A stretch of 54,894 bases of DNA from Ectocarpus siliculosus (GCA_000310025.1 FN647849.1:119058-173951), one strand, 5' to 3'; positions 27,533 to 39,900 are shown, counted from the first letter of the stretch. Notes: generated from the sequence alone by a model not told the origin. A program made the numbers and translations.

Positions 27533-30209
27533 TCATGCCGCAATCAGCGACGCCTGCAGGTTTCTACCTCGCTCAAGCGACTGCTGCGACGGGTGCGCAA
27601 GGCGGCCGGGGGGTCGCTCAGCCTTGACGGAAGGCAACGGCAGCTGCACGCCGGTGACGATGTTGTAGGACCGCCTGCCGCAACCTTCGTCCCACAGGGC
27701 CTGAGCACGGACGCGGGGGTCCGACTTCGGGATCTTCTGTCTCATCCCAAGGATATTGATGAAGGTCTCGCTCCGCGCGTGCCCCATCGCGGAGGGCTGC
27801 TGTCCGCGTGTCATGTTGTCGCCAATTCGGCTCCCCGCTGGAGGCACATCGGCGCCGCAGGCCTGTCTCGAACCCTTTCTGGTCTAGTGTGCGATTGAAG
27901 CGACGAACAATCAAGGAGGAGCAACGTGTTCGGGGTTGCAGGCTCGGAAAGGTGCTCCCGCAAAATCATGCTGGTCACATGATCGGTGGCAGGCAGGAGC
28001 ACAACACCTACTACATAGACGAGTGCGCCGAACAGTTTTTTCTCTGAGGGGCGAAGAGGGGGCGCATCGAAGGACGGTCGAGGTAGGAACGGTAGCGACC
28101 GACGTTGTTGAGACGAAAGGGACGGGCAGTATCGTCTTGAAAACCCGTTACGACTTACCATGTTACAACGAGATAATCCATTAGCCTGCTACATTGCTGT
28201 TCTCTACCATGGAGGTACCAAGAAGCGAGACAACTGTAGGAAGCTACACAGGTTTATGGGAGCAATCGCATACGTAGAGAGGTGGACAGCTGCTGTGCTT
28301 GCCTTTGTCACCACGACTGCTTGCCTCCCTACCCACCTTAGTCTGCAAGAAGTGCTCCCCGCCGTTTCCCCCGACCTGTTTTATCGCACCCCATCCACCA
28401 CCCTCAGCGGTCACCCCTCCGAAAACGCCTTGTTGGATTCCGCCTCCGGCCGGGAGATCGGGGTGCTGCCAAGGGTCGTACCCGAAGCGAGGTCGGGGAT
28501 CCCCCCGGATGTCGTCCAGACGATGCCGTCGTGCAGAGGCGTGGGCGGATGAAGCCGCCTGCCGGCCGAGAGAATGGGCAATTGCACTCGTTGTTGCTCA
28601 TGATGTTGCCCTCGCTATGTAACCGTCGTCTTGTCAATAATTTGCGTCACTGGCATGGGCTACGTCCAAAGGGAAGGACCGTTGCAGACAACTTGTGTTA
28701 GCCGCCACTCTGTGCCTAAGGCGTCACTCATGCGTTTTCAGCACGAAACGTCAGAGACCATCTGTAAAATCCAAAGGAATGTAGTTCCAGGGCACCAGGT
28801 GAAGTACATCTAATACCGCCCTGCTGCCTTAAAGGCCTCTGGTGGCAGGCAAGAATTGAGTGGACCCTAACGATACTCAGAAATGAACCTCCCAAAGAGA
28901 GGCAGCAGGCGTGAAATCGCTTGCCATGAAATCTTCCTCCGTAGAAATAATCAAACACCAATTATCATGGTTGAGCAAAACAGCTATCAATAGAGGAGAT
29001 CCTCTACGAACACCGGACGAACGCCCGATAGTTTTTTCTGCTGCCTAGGCAGTACAATAATGGACGGGAGGGGGCGAGGTGCCAGGCGTATCGAACCCTA
29101 CAGTTTTAGTTCATACCTCAAAGAGACGTTGTCCCATGCACCTCTGATCAAATCTCTCGCGACACCGTGACTACAGGAGGCAACAACAACGCACAGAAAA
29201 CATGTAGATCGCTTGAGGTATACTCTCTTCAGCGACGCCTTTCCTTTTCACTCTTTTACCTCCTTCTTTTCCCTGGTGAGCCTCGTCTCAGCGTGAACCT
29301 CCGAGGTAGGGTTTGACGGAGAGTCCACGCCTATGGCACCCTCCGGGTAGCGATGCTTCAGGATGAAATCAAGCCTGTTCGAGGGGAAAGAGGCTAAATC
29401 TATTGAGCTAGCTTCTTGCTTTTTTCGTTATCGTTACAAGAGAAATGCGGGAGATCGCCTCGTTACGATCTCCGAAAGTAAGCGAGGGTTGAGGGGGCGG
29501 GTTTTCGTCATAAGTATTGGCGGTTTCCTTCGTTTTGTTTTCGAAGACCAGGCGTCCCATGTAGAGTTAGGGTTACGGTTGGGGGTTCACGGTTTCCGTT
29601 GAATACATCCGTTTGCTCCTACGCGCGTACAGATTGTCGTCGATTTGAAGGAAATTTGATCACCGAGGCCTGGGCATCTGATACACAGGACGATGGTTTT
29701 CGGTCCAATGGTTGAGCAAGAACGCACCCCGAAGCGGTCCATTTAGTCGGTGCGATTCTCTGGTGTGGGTTGAGGGAAATTGTGTCTCTGCGGGTGTGTT
29801 ACTTTTGCTCTTGCGTAACCCATGGTGGGAAGATTATCTGCTCAACAGGTAACTTGAACTTGCCTCCTAGCTCTAGATGTGTTCGCTGAGATTGGCAAAT
29901 GAGGTACGTAGCAGCCGGGGGGACTACATTGCTGAGTGAGGCAACACGTTCTCGTCGCCCACGCGGGAGCGCTGCTGGTGTTCCCACGTCTGAAGAAATC
30001 AACCCAAACCATGAAGACGCGGAACGCGCTGATGTTTCGGGTGTGTCGTCAAACGCACGGGATGATTCTGGGACATCGTCGCTAACCTCGTCTTTTGATG
30101 CCTGGCTTTCCGGCCGACCCTCTCAGCGTTCTGCATCTTCGTGTCGTAGTCGTTGATCTCCCGACGTTCCTCCGGTGCCAAGAGGGCGCGGTCCCCCTGA
30201 GGCCCCGCC
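27533..30209 (-). CDS. Unrecognised intron-rich gene, 3' part (5' end not found)
   Basis: Four coding-looking pieces in transcript order: 30209-30087, 29374-29260, 28558-28415 and 27878-27533. Junction 1 is phase 2 on both sides and reads KARHQKTR/LDFILKHRYPEGAIG smoothly. Junction 3 is also phase 2 on both sides (SEG/KGSRQA). Junction 2 does not match (phase 0 against 2), so a small exon is missing or one edge is wrong. The first piece, APEERREINDYDTKMQNAER, is charged and probably helical. The third contains LHDGIVWTTSGGIPDLASG, and the last has GHARSETFINIL and RRSYNIVTGVQLPLP before the stop. The overall style resembles soluble cytoskeletal or flagellar proteins, but this is only an impression; no family is recognised. 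Codon-like composition and frame retention argue that the pieces are real exons. Confidence 0.5.
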
Positions 30210-31399
30210 CTAGCGCAATCCGGGCGTTATCCGCAGGGTAACACGTGCAACGTTGGGAATAGCAATTTTCTGCGTGGCTGTTATTTGTCCCTTTTCTTCA
30301 TCTAATTGACACCGAGGTACACAGCTCGGGCACGAGAACCAGCGTTTCCCCAATGTAGACCCAAGCATGAGAACAAGTGCGTGAATGCAAAGTGTGCTGG
30401 TCAGTTTCAATCGCTGAAAGTATGGACCAACCGATGAGCTGGAAACAGTGATAGCCTGGCAGGGCGGTTCCACGATAGCTCATTGGGGGGGGGGCGAGAG
30501 GGTACTGGTGTTCGACCAGCCTCCTGCTCTCTCATTCAATCAAGCGAAACATGTCGAAGTCCGGCGAGCAGTCGAAGCCTCGGTTGTGAAGTCATACCTG
30601 AGCTTTCGTGCAGTGCTGGCCAGGGCAGGCCAACCAATAATAATTGTCGCCCCACACTCTGTAACCGCTGCATAAAGGTTTGAAACCTAGACGGAGGCAC
30701 TTGAATGAGCGTTCTTTGCGATGGTTTCGCCATGTGGACTCCGATTTTCCGGGAGGTATCTAAGCCAAGCGGCTCTTTCTCTAGGCCAACTGGATTCAAA
30801 GATAAAACGGTCACATTCCGCGGCAAAACCGCTGCTCCAGAGCATTAACTCGATTCTTAATTCGTAAAACACGTTCCTAGAGAAAGGTATCTGGTTGTTC
30901 TCACCGACTTAGGCACGTAGGAGGGCGGACGGCTTGAACTTTCGGCACGACTGCAAGCGCGGAATCGAAGAACGGTCTCTCCACATTAACGCCTCCCTAA
31001 AGCGTAGAAAAACGGGTGAGAAAAGGAGTTCGCCTTGTCCGAAAAATGAGGTTGATTGACCAACCCTTGTCTCGATCGAAACCGGAAGTTCCTCCGAAGA
31101 TTTCTGACTTAGACGACGAAGCCGCACTAGTGCTACACGTGACCTGTTAAATAAGATATTTTGCACTGTCATAGATGATAGAAGGACAATACGGAAACGC
31201 GAGAATCTTTCCAGACCGCGAGCAAACCCCCTCGCAAGGAATCTGATTTCGCCTGCATAGATGAGCACCGCCGAAAGAATAATACCGACCGCTTTTCTCT
31301 ACTGCGCACCATGTTAACCGACTTGGCTGTGCCGTTCGTAGTATTTGCCGAAAAAAATCGACGGATACATGGTTCTTGTATAGCCGCAACCTGCGTTGA
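30210..31399. other. No supported gene
   Basis: Upstream exons of the minus-strand gene ending at 27533 may lie here but none could be fixed. A G-run interrupts near 30484-30493. The 5' boundary of the retrotransposon copy falls near 31400, after which reverse-transcriptase sequence begins abruptly. Confidence 0.4.
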
Positions 31400-32900
31400 A
31401 TGCCCCGTACGTGGATATACTCCAAGGAGTCGCACAGGGCTGTACGATGTCACCCACTCTTTTAAATATTTACATCAACGATTTGATAAGGGCGGTTGAA
31501 GCAGTAAGACAGGGAGTCCAAGTAGGGGGAAAGAGTGTGTCCGGACTGATGTTTGCAGATGATTTCGTGGGGGTATCCGAAACACCAGAAGGGTTGCAAG
31601 AACAAATAGATGCGGCGGTAGGATACACCCGAAAATGGAGACTGTCGGCGAACGTAGGAAAATGCGCAGTAGTGGTCTGTAACGAAGACAAGAAAAATCC
31701 CGTAGAATTCAAATGGAAATGGGGGGAGGAAGAACTACCGGTAGTAGACAAGTATACGTACCTGGGAGTAGAGATTTCGAAGGAGTGCTCATGGGACGCA
31801 CACATAGTAAAGTTGATTGGGAAGGGTAAAGCTCAGATAGGCAAGATGGACGAGATCCTTACCCAAACCTAGACACTAGGATTAAGAGGCGTATTCTCTT
31901 GAATGTGATTGTACCTAAGCTAGAATATGCAGGAGAGGTATGGGAAGGTAACGAAAAGGCCGTCAAGCAGCTGGAAACGGTGCAGATGGCAGCGGCCAAG
32001 AACATACTAGAATGTTCAAGTACAGCGAGCAACACTGTATTGAGAGCAGAATTGGGAATGTACTCTCTTAAAACAAAGAGAGACATGCAGAAGTTGAATT
32101 GGCAGTACAAGGTAAGTAGAATGTCGGACGATAGACTACCAGCCATGGTTGACAAGGCAGCTTGGGGAAAAGCGACTCCAGGGAAGAAGGGAATCAGATG
32201 GGACAAGGTGGTAGAGAAGGTTTGGAAGGAGATAGGAGACGAGGAGGAGACGTTGGACACGGAAGGGTTCGGGGGGTTCAAGACGAAAGTCAAGAAGATG
32301 CTAGAAAGTAGGGGGGAGGCAACCCTTCGGAAGAAGGTACGAAGCGAAGACCACTTGGAGATATACGGGAAGTTGAAAGAAGGGATAGGGATGAAGACGT
32401 ACTTGGACGGCCCCATGGACTACGCGAAAAAGCTGAAATTGCAATTTCGAGTAGGCGATCTGGACCTGCCAGAACGGAGGAAGAGGTATACCAGCCGTAG
32501 GAGAGAGGAAGAGGAGGATAGACACACATGTCCATGTGGTAAATCGGAGGAGAGTAGACCCCACATAGTTGGGGAGTGTGAGTTGTACAGGAAGGAAAGA
32601 GAGGATCTCGAGGAGGAAATGAGACAGAGAGGGTGTGACATGGACAAGTTTGGTAAATAGACAACAGCGAAAAAACGATCGCGATAATTGGGGATAGATG
32701 GTGGGCACAAGAGGCCCTAGAGGACGGGGATAAGATGTGCAAGAATTTTTATGTAGTTTGTGGCAGAAACGTAAAGAGCTCCCAAATGTTGGTGGTGTCT
32801 CTAGTAGGGGTAGGAACGGTGCTCCGTCTCGAAAGGGACGCGTGGTCAATGGTCAAATGACTAAGGCAAGCAACAAATCAGTACGCCCCCCCCCCCCCCC
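31400..32900 (+). mobile_element. 5'-truncated, degenerate non-LTR retrotransposon copy A
   Basis: Reverse-transcriptase sequence begins in mid-domain: GVAQGCTMSPTLLNIYINDL, then the catalytic FADD box (GLMFADDFVG) and YTYLGVEI. The frame breaks near 31858-31872 and continues in another frame from LDTRIKRRILLNVIVPKLEY to the end. The second part carries a C-terminal zinc knuckle, CPCGKSEESRPHIVGEC (C-x-C-x8-H-x4-C). A second break near 32655 sits in an A-run; one base shift reopens a frame containing SEKTIAIIGDRWW. A 3' UTR follows and the copy ends in 15 C. The fingers region and endonuclease are absent. The copy is dead but was of the LINE type. Confidence 0.9.
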
Positions 32901-33398
32901 GAAACCGCCCTCCATAATCCCAAAAGGGGCCCCCCATAAATGGCTTAAATTTGCCGTTTTTAAAAACGTAATCCTACCCCCCCCTGAAATACCCCCGAAA
33001 AATTTAAAAAGGAAAAAAAAAAATAGTTTGAAAGCTCCAGGGGGCGCAAAATAAAACAGTGAAAATTATTTTAAATGCTCCCAGCGCCCAAATAAAGTAA
33101 CCCTCAGGGGAAAAATGGGAAACCCAACCCCACCATTGGGAAAAAAAACCCAGGGGGGTAAAATGGGGGGATCCCATGTGCCAAATGGGAAAAGAGAGGT
33201 TTCCCAAAAAAAACTGGGGGGGAAAATGGGAAACCCAAAAAAAAGGGAAAAAACCCCCCGAAAGGGTCCACCTTTTAAATTAACTATGGAAAGAGTTTNN
33301 NNNNNNNNNNNNNNNNNNNNNNNNNNNNNNNNNNNNNNNNNNNNNNNNNNNNNNNNNNNNNNNNNNNNNNNNNNNNNNNNNNNNNNNNNNNNNNNNNN
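32901..33398. other. Degraded sequence and assembly gap 2 (100 N at 33299-33398)
   Basis: After the C-run at the retrotransposon end, the sequence to 33298 is dominated by inflated homopolymers (AAAA, CCCC and GGGG in quick succession) and does not read like genomic DNA elsewhere in the window. It looks like a failing trace that entered the C-run. Frames or features here should not be trusted. Confidence 0.75.
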
Positions 33399-33806
33399 TT
33401 AGGTAGGTAGATGACGAAGACAACAAGTTTACATGTGAATACGGATCCAAGTACGAAGGCCGGGTTCATATAGTTGCGAAATGTCCGTTGTACAAGAGGG
33501 AAAGGGAAGTGTACATGACTGAGCTGGGAAAAGTAGAAGGAAGATACAGGGAGATGTTTGAGGCATGGAATAGCCAGGAGAAGACGGTAGCTGTACTGGG
33601 GCATAGGAAGTGTATTGCAAAAGGCGGGAAGTGATATCGATAGGATAGACCGACTCAGGAAAAAATTCGGAACAAACTTTGGCGAAGTAGGAAGGAACGA
33701 TTGGCCATCGGTGATCCCTGTGGGAACAATGCTCCGTCCTCTTGAGGACGCGTGGTCAATGGTCTAACCGCTAAGGTATGCGAAACAGAAGAGACGCCCC
33801 CCCCCC
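33399..33806 (+). mobile_element. Non-LTR retrotransposon copy B, 3' end only
   Basis: A short open frame (about 33403-33634) holds GRVHIVAKCPLYKRERE, matching the second half of the zinc knuckle of copy A, followed by NSQEKTVAVLGHRK, which matches the SEKTIAIIG segment reopened in copy A. The first knuckle Cys pair is C-E-Y where copy A has C-P-C, so one ligand is lost. The 3' UTR shares TCCGTC-TC, GACGCGTGGTCAATGGTC and CTAAGG with copy A and ends in 10 C. Its 5' part is lost in gap 2. Confidence 0.85.
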
Positions 33807-36590
33807 AGACGCTCCCACCCACAACGACGCCCAATCTTGGGAAAGGTTCGAGTTAGCCCCCGGGTTCAACATTGTCCGTTGTTCTTCGAGTGTCCTCGTG
33901 GGAAAATAACAGGGCGGTAGATATACAGGTACGGGCACTCCCCGCGGTAGTTTTTTCGTGATCTCCTGCTTTCGCACTGATGCCACGGCTGTGCCCAATG
34001 TCGCGGTTTGGAACACAAAATATTCACCTTAGCGAGGTCCCCCATGTGTTGGGTACCAAGCGTCAACCCAGCCGCGTTCCCACAAGCAATTTGTCCCTCA
34101 GCACGCGGCAGTCTATTCCCCTGACTGCTGTCTATCTCACCCCGCACACGGTCGCCCTTCTGAAAGGATTGTCTGGTGCCATCACGCGAGAGGTCTCCTG
34201 CTCAACCGTCCACTGCATCCTTCCAGGACCTGTTACTGGCCGCCCAAATATTCCTCCCGGCGCGTGCCCCTCAAGAACCATCACCCGAGCTCCGGCGCTA
34301 CCGGCCTACCGGGGAGGGGGGGGTTGGATTCGGTTTATGGCACCACGGAGCACAGGAAGCATGTTGGCCGTGAGGCATTGGCCAACGCACCATGATTTGC
34401 GCGTTTGATTTCTGTGCCCTGAGAAAAAACATGCTCTACGGTGTCGTTTCCTTATGTCATGGCCTCCTTTTTGCAAGGGAAGAAACTTGAAAGCAAGCGC
34501 AGAAGGTTTTAAGGCATGGTTGGTTGTCAGCTCCGCCGAGATAGCCTCTAGTAAAACCCAATTTGCAGTATGCGGCACTACTACTACCTTCTCCATCGAA
34601 TATGCAATGATGACGTGAAACTGAGCACAACGAAGTCCTTACTATTTCCGCAGGGTCGTCAACCTCCTCGTTGGCGGCGATAGGATACGACAAACAATGG
34701 TCCTGCGCTAGTATCCGGTTACCTCCTACCCCATTCCCACCGTCGTTCTTGTTCAAGAGATAAAAAAAACTCGCCTTACGGCAGTCGGAAGCAGAGGTCG
34801 AAACTGGTTCAAAAGCGAAGACAATGACAACAACGACGAGAGGAGCTGCAACACGTGGATGGCTTGCCTGGCTCAGGAGGTCTCTCCCACTGTTCAAGGG
34901 GAAATGCCTTCGAGAGGACAGCGTATTGCTGCTCTCCTCGGTTCTATTCGACAAAGAGTGCCTTTGAGCATACCATGCCTCACCGGCTTTTTCCCGGTAG
35001 TGAGTGTGTTGTGCTCGTCGAACCGTGCGAAAGGCCTTGGGTCTAGCGTCAACCCATCCCAACTAATCGATGTTGCCGTCGATGTCCTTGCCGTCAGTCT
35101 GCTCTCACGCCCGACGCCCACGCACTCGATCCCATCCCTGCACATATGAAACACGCCGTCCGAGGGGTGCGAGGCATCCCAGCAAAATCAAGAAGTAGTA
35201 ACCCGCCGCCGTGTGTCGATCGGTGGTCACACACGCAGTTATTGGTACACGCCCCATCCTCTTACAGCCTACTCTTCAATGTTGCCAGTGCCGGCCTCAC
35301 TGAGGAACCTGAACCTGCCGCGAGCCGATACGGGACAGCAGCTGTGCAAATCTGTACAATATGTACGGCCGGGCACGCGCAACAAGGCCGGTCAAATCCC
35401 TTGGCACTACCACAACCTTTTGTAGTCAGGACTGTACATTAAAGGTTACGAACGACTTACGAGGGATGTACGTGTACGGCTGCGGCATGCACATTAGTGT
35501 TGTTGGCAACAACCATTGCTTGTGCATCTGGCGCGACAAATTTCCAAGAGATAATATCTGGCATACAGCGATGTATGTACATGTAGACTAGACGTCTACA
35601 CTGGTTGCTGTGTCCCAGACTTTGCGGGGTCTCTAGTCTAGACTACAGCAAGCTATACCTGCTACTGTCGACGAAGCGTTCCAACTCTCGTGGATTTGTC
35701 GCCCGCAACCCTTGCCCAGACCGCCATGGTTTCCTGGGCAGCGGGGCGGTGGTTCGTTGTCGGGCGTCGTAGCTCTTTGTTCTTGGTTGTGGAGTTGAAT
35801 GCCCTTGCATCTTTGGTGTAGGATGGCGTGTTTGCGAGATGCGCGTTGTGAGTGACTCAACTAAGAGGCAAGCCGTATAATCTCGTCTCTCAGGTACAGT
35901 CCGACGCGCATGTTGTCGGTGTCCAGAACCTGCTGCCTCGTGGGTCTACGTTTCGTGTTTTGGTGTTTTGGTGGTGGTTTGGTGTTTGGCGCCGGGAACG
36001 CGGCGTAATCGCTGACGTTTCGAACGCGGAGCAGTAATCACTGGCCAATCAAAGAAGGTCCTCCATCGGCTGACACGATACATGATCGACTGACACGATA
36101 CATGTCAGCTATGTACTACTGTAGATGCACCACTGATAATTGTTTATCTCGGAGGGTGCGGAAAAGCAAGACGACAACATACAGGCTGATCGTGTTATCA
36201 GGCTCTTCCGACGTTTTGACATGCGTTCGGGCGAAGATGACGTCTCCTCTCGAAAGATGTGGCGTGTTGGCGGTGAAGACTCCAGGGACGGCCGAAAGGA
36301 GAGCTACGACACGATCGGAAGGATACCAAAAATTGGACATCATACGGCTGTTGCGACGCCCGGGAATATGGCGGAATATACCTCCCGTTCGATCGCAGAG
36401 GTGGAAATATAATTTTGTGCTCCCGTTGGACCACCTCTTGAATGCTCTGAGGACGAAACGAAGGGCATGATGTGGAAGCACGTGTGGTGTGCGGACAGGA
36501 CAACACGTGAAGGATTTACCACACGATAAGTTGTACATAGAACGGTGTCTGTTTACGTACATATTTTCCGATCGATAGCAATGGCACACT
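33807..36590. other. No supported gene
   Basis: Several medium open frames exist on both strands (142 codons plus at 33980-34408; 201 codons minus at 34457-35062), but none shows a motif or a splice-linked partner. Missing 5' exons of the downstream TPR gene may lie here. Small CTAGACTACAG/CTGTAGTCTAG-type palindromic stretches occur near 35580-35660. Confidence 0.4.
36067..36106. repeat. Two-copy 20-bp tandem repeat
   Basis: CGGCTGACACGATACATGAT is followed by CGACTGACACGATACATGTC. It is short and lies in unassigned sequence. Confidence 0.8.
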
Positions 36591-36811
36591 ACCGTGAGGT
36601 TGTGAGTCAGCGCACAGGGGTGCGAATGATTTTCAAATCGTTATTACTCCACAACCAGGAGGTTATCACTGTCGATTAGGGCGGTTTTGGAAATATCTCA
36701 TCGAGAGCTTTCCTGACAAGTATCAGTTGGCGCTCGCACCCTCCAGGTTGTGGAGAAATTAAGCTTTGAAAATCGATCGCACCCCTGTGCGCTGACTCCC
36801 AACCTTACGGT
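36591..36811. mobile_element. MITE-like foldback element 3, just upstream of the first TPR exon
   Basis: The left end is ACCGTGAGGTTGTGAGTCAG and the right end in reverse complement is ACCGTAAGGTTGGGAGTCAG. The arms continue through CGCACAGGGGTGCGA, GATTTTCAAA and CTCCACAACC. The centre reads GGTTTTGGAAATATCTCATCG. The element is 221 bp with an ACT trinucleotide on both sides that could be a 3-bp target duplication, as made by PIF/Harbinger-type transposases. No coding frame. It lies in an intron or the promoter of the TPR gene. Confidence 0.88.
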
Positions 36812-36962
36812 ACTATGTATTAAATTATCGTTGAGTGCATAGAAATACCGGAGTATTCCCGAAGGGCTGCCCTGTACGCACAATGATGTGCAAATCATGT
36901 CTCGAACTTGTCACTCGTATTTATCACCTCCCTCTGTTGCACCTCTAACGATTGCCACGCAG

Positions 36963-39900
36963 GCAACTGCGTTTCGACAAAGAGGCGAAGCAGCTTTCTG
37001 CAGTGGTCGGTGCTCCGAGAGTATTCGAGCCTTCACGGTAGCGATTGACATCGTCAAGAAACTTTTGAAGGAAGAAACCGAGACGGGTACTCCGAGGCCG
37101 TCAAGACAAGCGCAAGAGCTCTCCCGCTTGCTCTTCCGAAGGTGCTAAAGGATGCTCTCACTTCACAGCAATGCGTCTGTGACACCACGAAAGTGCCGCA
37201 CAGACAAATCATCCAAAATTATCCATCAGTGCGCCCCATAGAAGGATGGTGGTGGTAATACGCAGTCAGTCATCATGTAGTATTTCGGATTCTGGTCTCG
37301 ATGGCAAGTATAAGTACAGTCCCCCGCCTCGCGACATACCACGGTATCAATCCCCTGCTTCTCCGGATAAATGGTGGGGGCGAGGACGTAAAAGTTCATG
37401 TACGCTGAGAATTGGCACAAAGATTTTCTCGTCCACACACACCGCTCGTGTGGTGTCTACATAACCTGGGCCCATTCAATCAAGAGGTCCAATGCCCCAG
37501 CAATTGTTTTTGCCGCCACGATGTTAGCCTATGCCTCCCCGTCGTCTCTAGTACTATAGAATTGTTCTTGTCCGCAACAGTTGCAAATCTGGCACGGAAG
37601 CATGAAAGAAAACCTTACAGCCGTTTTGCACGGTTTCCACCTCCTGGTAGGGCAAGTGCGAGGCTACAATCGGGAGGAGAGTACAGGGAAGCGGTTCGCG
37701 ACCTGGACCAATCCCTTGTACTTGATCCAGCTCAGCCATTAGCGTTTCTGCAGAAAGGGCAGGCGCTACTCAAGATGAAGGCAAGCCGATTCAGCTGCTA
37801 TTTCATGCACGGTCTACACATGACACGATGCTTTCGTATGCTCTTGCCTGAAGCGTCCACCGTGTCGCACTATTTCCCCGGTGTATTGATTTTAGAATAA
37901 CCAAACACCGCGCGACGTAGACAAAAGTAAACCTTTTCAGATTGTCTCCACGCGCCAGACATAGCCTCGGAGCGTTTTTTAGCACCACACAACACATAAA
38001 AAATAGAACGGAATAGAAACGATGCAACGAGCTCGTGACCGAACCCTGATATTGCAATGGGATGGTAGAACTGCCTCCAAGTCTTGACGCGTGTACCAAT
38101 AATGTTGGAACACTTAGTGGCTATCTCAAGGTTGCAGCTCTGAAGCCTTCACGTCCTCTCTCGCAATCTCATTATGCTTATGTCGCTCAGGAGCACGCGG
38201 GGGCTAGTCGGGCCTTTCTCGATGGGTTAAACATAGCACCGGGCCATGTCGAGCTCCAGCGCTTGTTCTACAGCAGCCTCCGTGGCGTTCGAAGAAGCAG
38301 GTATGTTTGCACCATGGCTCCGTGGGGCGCCCTTAGGTACTCTGCCGCTTCAGGCCTGCTACGTGCACCACGTGTAGTGAGAAGACCAATCCGAGCACGC
38401 CGAGATACAGCAGCTTGTAGACATTATAAAAACTCGAAAGGGACAGAGAGGGAGGGGGAACGGAGACCTTTCAAATCAAGCAAGATCGGGCTAGGGAAGG
38501 TAGAAGTTGCGCTCGTGTGCGTAGCGTTATCGTGTGTTCGACTTGATGAAATTCACTTCGTTCGATCATCTGCGGTCGCAACGAGGCACAGAGACACAGC
38601 AGTCATCACACGCCGTTTGTCCGCGAAAATGTATGAAGTCAACGGTACGTACCGGGCTGGCGAGGAATGGCCCGAGAGAAGCCGGCAAGTGGAGCAGACG
38701 TTGGATGGAGCCCCCACAGACTACCATCCTTCGTGGGAGAGCACGGTCGTCTGGTGAATGAGTACAGATGTCACACTTTTGCAGGGTAAACCTGCGTCGG
38801 AACACTGTATGGGGCTGACGTGTTGTATCGAACAATTCTCCGATCACCTCGAGGAGTGTTGACGAACGTACCTGGGTGTCTAAATTAGCTCCACAATTCA
38901 GTCCATTAGTAAGGGGAATGCACGACACTTGCGTGCGGATGTTCAAGGACGCGATACAATCTCCCGTGTACCAATAAAGCTTGCGGAATACCTTGGCAGG
39001 ACCATATTATTACAGTCTCCGCTGACAACCCAATGTACACGCAACAAATTCAAGAAAATCGAGGGAGGGACTTGAAAGCGTCCGCACTATTATCAGGACA
39101 ACCCAATGGGACGTTTCACCACTGTCACCCCAGCGCGTTTTTCATCTGCAAACCAGTGTTGCGTGCTTGCCTGTGCACAGGTCGACCCCTGCGATTCGCG
39201 AGAAGACCCCATCGTATGCGCAGCATTAGTTAAGGCCAACGTGTACGTAGACTTGGAGGACGTGCTCGAGGCGGAGAGAGAATTTTGGAAGGTGATGAGA
39301 TGAAGTTCAGCTGGGCCACAGCCTGGTCGTGCGTGTTTTTTCGCCAAGTATGGGCTGAGCGACATGATGTATCGTCAAGTGTCTGCCCCTATCGTCTGCT
39401 CCAGTAGGAGAGTCGGGCATATGTTTTTGTTCCGTGTACGGGAGCGGAATCATCTCTGTTCTTCTCGCCCCCCCTGTCCCTGTTAGATTGTATCGGTAGA
39501 ACTCCACCTTTGGCCATCGACAGGAACGGAGTGTTGGGTCCGGTGACCCCACGACGCACCCTGTTCTGAATCGCGCGAAACGTATGATACCTCTGAGGCA
39601 AAACATTGTGTAGAAGTCGAATTTTTCGCGCGACGCCCGTCGCACGGTGCCCTACCCGACTCTTGATTTCTCCCTTCATGAAAAAGGAGGATGCCTAGTT
39701 GAGAGAAGGACCATGTAGAGTCCTTCTGTTGTACGCTGAAAGGGGGGCCCTATAGAACTCTTCGGCTGTACGCTGGGCGTAGATATTAGTATAGCCTGGT
39801 ATAAATTAGGCGTCGAGTGACAGCCGCTTGACTACTCTTCCGACAAGCCTGCTCGAGAACCTGCAGGGTCAACCTACTCCGTACCCTGTACCATCTTCTT

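Noticed and set aside
33115-33402. Lys/Gly/Pro-rich frame before gap 2
   Set aside because: It lies entirely in degraded sequence and N bases.
34457-35154. Minus-strand frames of 201 and 86 codons, suspected transposon remnant
   Set aside because: No protease, integrase or reverse-transcriptase motif could be identified.
39033-39303. Frames ending near 39233 and 39303
   Set aside because: A phase-2 acceptor at 39180 could give a short alternative end to the TPR protein, but the join to 40119 gives a longer coherent chain. Kept only as an alternative.
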